Shown here one piece after another: positions 15,712 through 21,154 of a stretch of DNA of 21,154 nucleotides (position 1 is the first letter of the stretch; each line of letters opens with the position of its first letter). The DNA comes from an uncultured Rickettsiales bacterium (GTDB taxonomy: Bacteria > Pseudomonadota > Alphaproteobacteria > Rickettsiales > Deianiraeaceae): contig CAMNMI010000006.1 in assembly GCA_946544555.1 (NCBI GenBank), positions 1 through 21,154 on the forward strand. Direction: 5' to 3'. The notes under the pieces were generated by a model, which was not told the origin of the DNA, did not search any database, and worked only from the letters and a program-made list of their open reading frames with translations. A program made the position numbers and the translations under genes.

Positions 15712-15801
15712 CACGGTGCAAAAACCACGAAATTTTTAAATGTCAAATAGTTGACAGTCAGTCATTTCCTTGCGCGCAATTAACGTGAAATGTAAAATAA
15801 T

Positions 15802-15829
15802 CTTGAAAACCCACCAAAAAAACTATATC
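15802..15829 (+). promoter_or_regulatory. Probable heat-shock (sigma-32-type) promoter of clpB
   Basis: CTTGAA (15802-15807), a 15-nt spacer, then CTATAT (15823-15828). This resembles the alphaproteobacterial RpoH consensus (CTTGAA or CTTGAC with a C-T-A-T-A-T-like -10) and stands before a classic heat-shock gene. The spacing of 15 nt is too short for a good sigma-70 promoter. Confidence 0.55.
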
Positions 15830-15842
15830 TAATAGTGGGTTT
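15807..15842. promoter_or_regulatory. 8-bp inverted repeat across the clpB promoter
   Basis: AAACCCAC (15807-15814) and GTGGGTTT (15835-15842) are perfect reverse complements with a 20-nt spacer that contains the -10 box. It is not the CIRCE element. Because the left arm lies upstream of the likely transcription start, an mRNA hairpin is unlikely and a DNA operator is more plausible. Confidence 0.45.
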
Positions 15843-15853
15843 ATAGGATTGAT

Positions 15854-18448
15854 ATGAACTTGGAGAAATTTACAGAAAAGGCAAGAGGAGTGATAAGTGA
15901 GGCAGAAACAGTGGCTGCGTCATATCATCACCAGCAGATTTGCTTGGAACACTTGCTGAAAGTCCTGCTTGACAGTGAAGATGCAGGCATTGTCCGCGAC
16001 ATCAACCAGATATGCAAAGTCAATGAAATGCTGTTGCGATCAAAGTTGACGGAGGAGCTCGGCAAGAAACCAATTGTTGAGGGCAGTGGCGCAGGGCAGA
16101 TTTACTACTCCCGTGATTTTGCAGAGATGCTTGGCAAGGCCGAACAAAATGCCAAGAAATACAATGATGAATATACCACCATTGAGTGTATTTATGAGGC
16201 AATGTTGCAGATGTCGCACAGTGCGGTTGCGAAGATGTTGACAGAGGCTGGACTTACCCCACGAGCACTGAACCAAGCAATTCTTCAACTGCGAGGTGGA
16301 CGTCAGGCAAATAGTGCAAATGCCGAGGATTTGTTCTATGCATGCAAGAAATATGGTAGGGATTTGACTGATTTGGCAAGCAAAGGCAAGATTGATCCAA
16401 TAATCGGTAGAGATGAGGAAATAAGAAGAGCAATACAGATTTTGTCGCGGAGGTCAAAGAATAACCCAGTTCTTATCGGTGATGCTGGGGTTGGAAAGAC
16501 CGCAATCGTGGAAGGACTGGCATTGCGTATTTTCAAGAATGATGTGCCAGAAAACCTCAAAGGCAAACGAATTGTGGAGCTTGACATGGGGGCTCTGATT
16601 GCAGGGGCAAAGTATCGCGGTGAGTTTGAGGAGAGGTTAAAAGCTGTCCTAAACGAAGTTGAAAAAAGTGATGGTGAAATAATCATGTTTATTGATGAGA
16701 TACATACTCTTGTTGGGGCAGGAGCTACAAGCGGGGCTATGGACGCATCAAATTTGCTGAAACCTGCATTGTCGCGCGGACTTCTCCACTGCATTGGTGC
16801 TACTACGGTTGATGAATATCGTAAATACATTGAAAAAGATCCAGCACTTGCACGGCGTTTTCAACCTGTGATGGTTGAGGAACCAAACGAGGAAGACAGC
16901 ATTGCAATTCTGCGTGGAATTCGTTCAAAATATGAGACACATCATGGTGTGCAGATAAGTGATGGGGCAATATTGGCAGCAGTGCATTTGTCAGAGAAAT
17001 ACATCAACGACAGGTTTTTGCCGGACAAAGCCATTGACCTGATGGATGAGACAGCCAGTCGTGTGAGAATGCAGATAAATAGTAAGCCAGAGCAGATTGA
17101 TGACTTGGAGAGGAAAATATGGAATTTGAAAATTGCAGAAGAGGCACTAAAACGTGAGGAGGATGAAGAAAGTAAGAAAAAGCTGGAAAAGACAAGAGAG
17201 GAACTTCGTGATTTGAGTGAACAACTGCACGAACTTAATGCTAAATGGGAAGCCGAAAAATTGAAGGTTGGCAAAGTTAAGGAGCTCAAAGAGAAAATTG
17301 CAGATTATGAATTTCAGGCAGAACAAGCAAAGCAAAAGGGAGATTTAGCAACAGCCAGCCAGTTGACTTATGAGACAATTCCGAATGCAAAGAAGGAACT
17401 TGAAACTCTCACCGAAGAGATGAAAAACAGCGGATTGTCATTAATCCGTGAGACAGTTCACAGTGATGATGTGGCATATGTCGTATCAAAAATGACTGGC
17501 ATTCCAGTAGACAAAATGATGGCCAGTGAGAAGCAAAAACTGTTGACAATAGAGACCGAGTTGGCAAAGAAGGTCGTAGGACAAGACCAAGCAATAAGTG
17601 CTATTGCAAATGCTATTCGTAGGTCAAGAATTGGTTTATCAAGTGATAACAGACCTATTGGTTCGTTCATGTTTGTTGGATCAACAGGAGTAGGTAAAAC
17701 AGAGCTTGCAAAGGCATTGGCACGTTTCATGTTTGATGATGAGAAAGCCATGACACGTCTTGATATGTCCGAATTCATGGAGAAAAATGATGTCACAAAG
17801 ATGATTGGTTCTCCTCCGGGATATGTTGGATACGAAGAAGGTGGAAAACTTACCGAGGCAGTCAGAAGAAGACCATATCAGGTTGTTCTGCTGGATGAGG
17901 TGGAAAAGGCACATCCTGACATCTTTAATCTGCTGTTGCAGGTGCTGGACGATGGGCGTCTGACAGATAGCCATGGGAAGACAATCAACTTTACTAATAC
18001 GATTATAATCATGACTTCTAACTTAGGGACACAGATTATAAATGACAAGCCAGACATCAAGCAGAAGGATTTGGAGGAGAATATTATGCATGAAATTACC
18101 AGCTTTTTCCGCCCAGAGTTTATAAATCGTATTGATGAGATAATCTGTTTCAACCGCTTGAAGAAAGAACACATTGACAAGATTATTGACATACAACTGG
18201 CATGGCTAAATCGCAAATTGCAGGAGCGTAATATTACTCTTACACTTGATGACAAGGCCAAACAGTTTTTGTCGGATAAGGGATATGATCCAACCTATGG
18301 TGCGCGCCCATTGAAGCGGGTTATCCAAAAGGAGGTTGAAGATACGATTGCACAGCACATTCTGCGCGAGAATATCAAAGAGGGTGATCATATTACTCTG
18401 TCAAGCAATGGTGAGAAGATATTGTTTGTGAGGAGGGAGAATAACTGA
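15854..18448 (+). CDS. clpB: Disaggregase ClpB
   Basis: ClpB is the Hsp100 AAA+ chaperone that, with DnaK, pulls proteins out of aggregates in the cytoplasm. The 864 aa give the full set of domains: Clp N domain (about 1-145), AAA1 with Walker A GDAGVGKT (209-216) and Walker B IDEIH (D281, E282), a coiled-coil middle domain (about 405-525), AAA2 with Walker A GSTGVGKT (609-616) and Walker B LDEVEKAH (D681, E682), and the C-terminal D2-small domain with GYDPTYGARPLKR. The long middle domain distinguishes ClpB from ClpA and ClpC. There is no IGF/L loop for ClpP binding that I can see. A fair Shine-Dalgarno (AGGA, 15845-15848) precedes the ATG by 5 nt. A heat-shock-type promoter lies upstream, and repeat copy B with a T-run closes the gene. 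Confidence 0.97.
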   Translation: MNLEKFTEKARGVISEAETVAASYHHQQICLEHLLKVLLDSEDAGIVRDINQICKVNEMLLRSKLTEELGKKPIVEGSGAGQIYYSRDFAEMLGKAEQNAKKYNDEYTTIECIYEAMLQMSHSAVAKMLTEAGLTPRALNQAILQLRGGRQANSANAEDLFYACKKYGRDLTDLASKGKIDPIIGRDEEIRRAIQILSRRSKNNPVLIGDAGVGKTAIVEGLALRIFKNDVPENLKGKRIVELDMGALIAGAKYRGEFEERLKAVLNEVEKSDGEIIMFIDEIHTLVGAGATSGAMDASNLLKPALSRGLLHCIGATTVDEYRKYIEKDPALARRFQPVMVEEPNEEDSIAILRGIRSKYETHHGVQISDGAILAAVHLSEKYINDRFLPDKAIDLMDETASRVRMQINSKPEQIDDLERKIWNLKIAEEALKREEDEESKKKLEKTREELRDLSEQLHELNAKWEAEKLKVGKVKELKEKIADYEFQAEQAKQKGDLATASQLTYETIPNAKKELETLTEEMKNSGLSLIRETVHSDDVAYVVSKMTGIPVDKMMASEKQKLLTIETELAKKVVGQDQAISAIANAIRRSRIGLSSDNRPIGSFMFVGSTGVGKTELAKALARFMFDDEKAMTRLDMSEFMEKNDVTKMIGSPPGYVGYEEGGKLTEAVRRRPYQVVLLDEVEKAHPDIFNLLLQVLDDGRLTDSHGKTINFTNTIIIMTSNLGTQIINDKPDIKQKDLEENIMHEITSFFRPEFINRIDEIICFNRLKKEHIDKIIDIQLAWLNRKLQERNITLTLDDKAKQFLSDKGYDPTYGARPLKRVIQKEVEDTIAQHILRENIKEGDHITLSSNGEKILFVRRENN

Positions 18449-18450
18449 TA

Positions 18451-18558
18451 TGTTGCGCGGGCGGAGCGGGTTTGGCCGCCGAGCGGGTCGGAGTGGAACT
18501 CCGACAGTAAGAGCGAGGCGCAGCCAAACCGCGAGGGCGTGGCCTCGGGCGCGCAACA
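18451..18558 (+). repeat. GC-rich palindromic repeat, copy B
   Basis: This 108-bp element begins 2 bp after the clpB stop. The outer stem is TGTTGCGCG (18451-18459) with CGCGCAACA (18550-18558). The inner stem is GGTTTGGC (18469-18476) with GCCAAACC (18523-18530). Unlike copies A and C, it contains a third perfect hairpin, GTCGGAGT (18487-18494) with ACTCCGAC (18498-18505) and a 3-nt loop. The conserved GCGAGGGCGTGGC block follows the inner stem on the plus strand. It separates convergent clpB and gmk2. Confidence 0.9.
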
Positions 18559-18566
18559 CTTTTTTT
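18550..18566 (+). terminator. Probable clpB terminator formed by repeat B
   Basis: The closing arm of the repeat's outer stem (18550-18558) is followed by one C and seven T (18560-18566). A strong GC stem before a T-run fits an intrinsic terminator on the plus strand. The stem is long-range (closing a 90-nt loop of nested hairpins), which is less efficient than a compact hairpin. Confidence 0.5.
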
Positions 18567-18568
18567 AA

Positions 18569-19237
18569 TTATTTCTCCACCTCTCTCTTTCTCTGCTCTG
18601 CAAGATAGATAGCTTCCAGCAACTTCACGGCATTGTCAATGTCATCATTGTAGATGAAATAGTCATATGTCTTGGCTTTGTCTATTTCTGCCTTGGCTGC
18701 GGAAAGACGCTTTTTGATTTTTTCTTCGCTCTCGGTTTTACGATTACGCAATCTGGCCTCTAAATTCTCCAATGATGGTGGGGCAATAAACACTGTCACA
18801 AAGTCAAATTTGTTGTTTTTTAGTGCTTTTTCCTTACCACCAACCGTCAAAGCAAAGATTGGATCTTTTCCTAAATCAACTGCCTCAATGTAATTCCTCT
18901 TTGGTGTGCCGTAATAGTTATCTGCAAATTGGTCGTATTCAATAAATTCACCATTTTCCACAAGACGCTTGAAGTTGTCCTTTGTCATGAAGAAATAGTC
19001 AACTCCGTGCTGTTCTTGTCCCCTTCTCTGTCGGGTTGTGGCAGACACCGAAACCTCAATCTCCTCTGGATGTTTTTGTGCAAGCTTTTCAATCAAGGTT
19101 GTCTTGCCAACTCCGCTTGGGCCAGAAACAATGATACCAAAATTCTTATATTTTGTTTTTGCCAGCGCGCTATTTTCAACCAAAGACCAACACAAACAAC
19201 AAGAAACAAATAAAAATGACCTACTAAACCTACTCAT
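18569..19237 (-). CDS. Divergent guanylate kinase paralogue with a signal peptide
   Basis: This 222-aa protein is a guanylate kinase homologue next to the normal gmk. The N-terminus has Arg at 3 and 6, a hydrophobic core about 7-20 and SALA before K27, which reads as a signal peptide cut at 26/27. The kinase fold starts right after, with P-loop GPSGVGKT (39-46). SVSATTRQRRG and the later NYYGTP, with conserved R, E and Y of the GMP site, are retained. The segment that should read DIDWQG is instead ALTVGG (about 129-134), so the conserved Asp of the GMP site is missing. FIAPPSLENLEARLRNR matches the lid and following helix. It starts 2 bp after the gmk stop, so the two are co-transcribed. If exported it would meet little ATP, so it may not act as a kinase. 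If the leader is not cleaved, it could be membrane-tethered. Confidence 0.8.
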   Translation of the reverse strand: MSRFSRSFLFVSCCLCWSLVENSALAKTKYKNFGIIVSGPSGVGKTTLIEKLAQKHPEEIEVSVSATTRQRRGQEQHGVDYFFMTKDNFKRLVENGEFIEYDQFADNYYGTPKRNYIEAVDLGKDPIFALTVGGKEKALKNNKFDFVTVFIAPPSLENLEARLRNRKTESEEKIKKRLSAAKAEIDKAKTYDYFIYNDDIDNAVKLLEAIYLAEQRKREVEK

Positions 19238-19239
19238 AT

Positions 19240-19899
19240 CTAACTAAAATACAAATTCTTATTCGCCAAGGTTTGTCCGATGAAATTCAGGTTTTTTGTT
19301 CGTTGGAAGCGCGCACATTCTGCCTTGTAAATATCATCCAGCGTATCACATGCAGCTTGAAGGTCGCCGTTGATTAGCACATAGTCATATTCATTGGCCT
19401 TTTCTGCATCATTTTGGAAGCCATTGACACGCTTTTCAATCTGTTCTGGACTATCCCCGCGATGATGCAAACGCTCCCGCAGAACCTGCAATGATGGCGG
19501 AACAAGGAAGACAGTCACAACATTAAATCTCTCTACTGCCTTGATTTGCCGCATGCCTTGCCAATCAATGTCAAAGATGATATTAAATCCATTGGAGATT
19601 TTGTTATGCACGAAGTCCAGTGGTGTGCCGTAATAGTTGTCAAATACCTGTGCGTGTTCTAAAAAGCCGCCAACATTTACCCTTGCAAGATATTCATCTT
19701 TTGTGATGAAGAAATATGATTTGCCGTCAATTTCACCTTTGCGTGGTTTTCTGGTGGTAGCAGACACAGACAGTGCCAAATCATCAGGGTGCTTTTTCAA
19801 TAGGTAATTACACAGCGTCGTTTTGCCAGTTCCAGAAGGCGCAGAAATTATGAATAAGAAATTGCAGTCAGCTGTATTGTTATACACCATGCCACTCAT
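19240..19899 (-). CDS. gmk: Guanylate kinase
   Basis: This enzyme phosphorylates GMP to GDP with ATP in the cytoplasm and is essential for GTP and dGTP supply. Counting from the ATG at 19899 (219 aa), the P-loop is APSGTGKT (20-27). The GMP-binding block is SVSATTRKPRKGEIDG (44-59), NYYGTP is at about 88-93, and DIDWQG is at 110-115. VTVFLVPPSLQVLRERLHHRG is the lid region. All catalytic and binding motifs are intact and the length is normal. Two TTG codons upstream (19905-19908) would extend it to the recA stop. ATG was preferred and leaves a 9-bp gap. It is the middle gene of recA-gmk-gmk2. Confidence 0.95.
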   Translation of the reverse strand: MSGMVYNNTADCNFLFIISAPSGTGKTTLCNYLLKKHPDDLALSVSATTRKPRKGEIDGKSYFFITKDEYLARVNVGGFLEHAQVFDNYYGTPLDFVHNKISNGFNIIFDIDWQGMRQIKAVERFNVVTVFLVPPSLQVLRERLHHRGDSPEQIEKRVNGFQNDAEKANEYDYVLINGDLQAACDTLDDIYKAECARFQRTKNLNFIGQTLANKNLYFS

Positions 19900-19908
19900 T
19901 TGCAACAA

Positions 19909-20982
19909 TTACTCTTCTGGCGCGACTTCTTCGTCTGCGTCCTCAACTTTGTGTTCGCTTTCTAATTTATTGTTGACATTCGTGGCGCTCGCGCGGATAG
20001 CATCTTCCAACTCCTTTGCAAATGCTGGGTGCTCCGTGATATATGTCTTCAAATTCTCCTTGCCCTGTGCTATTCTCTCGCTCTTGTAGGAATACCAACT
20101 TCCTGCCTTTTCCAATATTCCAGCGGTTTCGCCGAGATTGACAAGCTCGCTCTCATGTGAAATTCCATTGCCATACATCAAGTCAACCATGACTTCGCGG
20201 AATGGCGCTGATACCTTGTTCTTGACAATTTTAATCTTCGTTTCTGCACCAACTGGCTTCTCGCTGACAGATATTGTTTTTCCTTTACGAACCTCCATTC
20301 TCACTGATGAGTAGAACTTCAATGCATTTCCTCCTGTTGTGGTTTCTGGATTGCCGAACATCACGCCAATTTTCATACGAATTTGGTTGATAAACACAAC
20401 GATGCATCCTGTCTTGGAGACATTTCCTGTGATTTTTCTCAAACCTTTACTCATCAACCTTGCTTGTGTGCCGACTGCCTGCTGGTCCATGTCGCCGTCA
20501 AGTTCGCTTTGTGGAATAAGTGCAGCTACACTGTCAACAACTATGATGTCAACTCCACCACTTTGCACAAGGTTGTCCACAATCTCAAATGCTTGCTCTC
20601 CGTAATCTGGCTGGGAAATCAACAGGTTTTCAACGTCAACACCCAAGTTTTTGGCATATACAGGGTCAAGCGCGTGCTCTGCATCAATGAATGCTGCTGT
20701 TCCGCCCAATTTCTGACATGATGCAATAAAGCTCAATGCAAATGTGGTTTTACCTGAACTCTCTGGCCCGTATATTTCAATTATCCTTCCCTTTGGCAAA
20801 CCACCAATACCAATAGCTAAATCCAGCGACAAACAACCAGTAGGGATGCTCTCCACGTTCATGTCGGCCTGATCGCCCATTTTCATGATAGAACCTTTAC
20901 CGAACTGCTTTTCAATTTTCTTCATTACGGCATCAAGGATTTGCTGCTTGTTTTGTGAGTTGATTGTTTTGTCTGAAACCAT
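19909..20982 (-). CDS. recA: Recombinase RecA
   Basis: RecA polymerises on single-stranded DNA, carries out strand exchange and triggers the SOS response. Counting from the ATG at 20982 (357 aa), Walker A is GPESSGKT (72-79). Walker B is IIVVDSVAAL. The DNA-binding loop L2 region is GVMFGNPETTTGGNALKFYSS, preceded by INQIRMKIG. The C-terminus is acidic (EDADEEVAPEE), as is usual. The frame stays open to 21126, but that extension is a translation of repeat copy C (Arg/Pro/Ala-rich) and has no place in RecA; MVSDKTINSQNKQQ is a normal N-terminus. A TTGACA on the minus strand (21015-21010) lies 28 nt before the start. I saw no alphaproteobacterial LexA box (GTTC-N7-GTTC) in the short upstream region. 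Confidence 0.97.
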   Translation of the reverse strand: MVSDKTINSQNKQQILDAVMKKIEKQFGKGSIMKMGDQADMNVESIPTGCLSLDLAIGIGGLPKGRIIEIYGPESSGKTTFALSFIASCQKLGGTAAFIDAEHALDPVYAKNLGVDVENLLISQPDYGEQAFEIVDNLVQSGGVDIIVVDSVAALIPQSELDGDMDQQAVGTQARLMSKGLRKITGNVSKTGCIVVFINQIRMKIGVMFGNPETTTGGNALKFYSSVRMEVRKGKTISVSEKPVGAETKIKIVKNKVSAPFREVMVDLMYGNGISHESELVNLGETAGILEKAGSWYSYKSERIAQGKENLKTYITEHPAFAKELEDAIRASATNVNNKLESEHKVEDADEEVAPEE

Positions 20983-21009
20983 GTTTGACAGTGTGTGGGG
21001 GATTTTTAT

Positions 21010-21015
21010 TGTCAA
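21010..21015 (-). promoter_or_regulatory. Possible recA -35 box
   Basis: TTGACA on the minus strand, 28 nt before the recA ATG, with no good -10. The same region contains TGTCAA at 20985-20990 (plus strand TTGACA), so TTGACA and TGTCAA form a 6-bp inverted repeat that could instead be an operator. Confidence 0.25.
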
Positions 21016-21029
21016 GGGATGAATAATAA

Positions 21030-21125
21030 TATTGCGCCAGCGCGGAGCGCGTTTGGCCGCCGAGCGCAGCGAGGGGGAGCGTAGCGGTGCCAAACGGCGA
21101 GGGCGTGGCCTCGGGCGGCGCAACA
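21030..21125 (+). repeat. GC-rich palindromic repeat, copy C
   Basis: This element of about 96 bp lies upstream of recA. The outer stem is TTGCGCC (21032-21038) with GGCGCAA (21117-21123). The inner stem is CGTTTGGC (21050-21057) with GCCAAACG (21089-21096). The GCGAGGGCGTGGC block follows the inner stem on the plus strand, as in copies A and B. The outer base of the inner stem is C-G here but G-C in copies A and B, and the base pair after TTGCGC is C-G here, G-C in B and T-A in A, so paired positions change together. Confidence 0.9.
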
Positions 21126-21154
21126 CGGGTTTTGAAAAAAAGTTGCAGTATAAA

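Noticed and set aside
15807..15842. CIRCE element at clpB
   Set aside because: The arms do not match TTAGCACTC/GAGTGCTAA and the spacer is 20 nt rather than 9.
16336..16830. 164-codon minus-strand frame
   Set aside because: Shadow of clpB; Ser/Phe/Leu-rich as expected for antisense of a conserved AAA+ domain.
218..18448. Alternative genetic code with TGA as tryptophan
   Set aside because: TGA ends clpB, mvk and the VirB2-like gene at the expected family lengths, so it is a normal stop.
20983..21029. SOS (LexA) box at recA
   Set aside because: Neither GTTC-N7-GTTC nor the enterobacterial CTG-N10-CAG form is clearly present in the short upstream region; only a TTGACA/TGTCAA inverted repeat is seen.
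14602..21125. The GC-rich repeats as CRISPR or an insertion sequence
   Set aside because: There are single dispersed copies with no regular spacers, no transposase frame within or near them, and no target-site duplication that I could identify.
20983..21126. 48-residue N-terminal extension of RecA
   Set aside because: The extension is Arg/Pro/Ala-rich and is a translation of repeat copy C. The ATG at 20982 gives a normal RecA N-terminus.

Overview
The window is about 21 kb of AT-rich bacterial chromosome with a high coding density. It carries sixteen protein genes that I accept, one tRNA, and a family of GC-rich palindromic repeats lying between genes. A guess at the source is a Gram-negative, probably alphaproteobacterial, host-associated or reduced-genome lineage. 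The supporting points are an LptC/LptA-type lipopolysaccharide export protein, MurC, an Xre regulator of the kind common in Alphaproteobacteria, a VirB2-like pilin, the low GC content, and a heat-shock-like promoter in front of clpB. TGA is a normal stop (clpB, mvk and virB2-like all end on it), so the standard bacterial code applies. The lineage is an inference; no rRNA is present to settle it.

Layout. Positions 1-217 hold a GC-rich island with hairpins, a G-rich tract and a promoter. Next come a large unknown coiled-coil protein (218-2677), murC, and an xre regulator with its own palindromic operator. The xre terminator overlaps a tRNA-Ser(GGA) gene on the other strand. From about 5 to 10.2 kb there is a glycosyltransferase on the minus strand, a divergent LptC-LptA-like fusion, tadA, and the mevalonate pair mvaS-mvk. 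A small charged coiled-coil gene converges on mvk. From 11 to 14.6 kb, rplY (L25/CTC), a 50-residue membrane protein, a VirB2-like pilin and ftsK run together on the plus strand. ruvB converges on ftsK, and clpB diverges from ruvB. The right end is a tight minus-strand operon, recA-gmk-gmk2, in which gmk2 is a divergent guanylate kinase paralogue with an apparent signal peptide.

How the genes work together. Most are housekeeping genes: cell wall (murC), outer membrane (lptCA-like, glycosyltransferase), isoprenoid precursors by the mevalonate route (mvaS, mvk), decoding (tadA, tRNA-Ser), recombination and segregation (recA, ruvB, ftsK), protein quality control (clpB) and nucleotides (gmk). The unusual items are the repeat family with compensating stem changes (14602-14683, 18451-18558, 21030-21125), the apparently exported Gmk paralogue lacking the GMP-site DIDWQG motif, the 819-residue orphan, the pilin and small membrane gene inserted between rplY and ftsK, and two promoters (xre, clpB) each straddled by a perfect inverted repeat with a 20-nt spacer. 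No gap between genes exceeds 300 bases. No IS element, CRISPR array or rRNA was seen.
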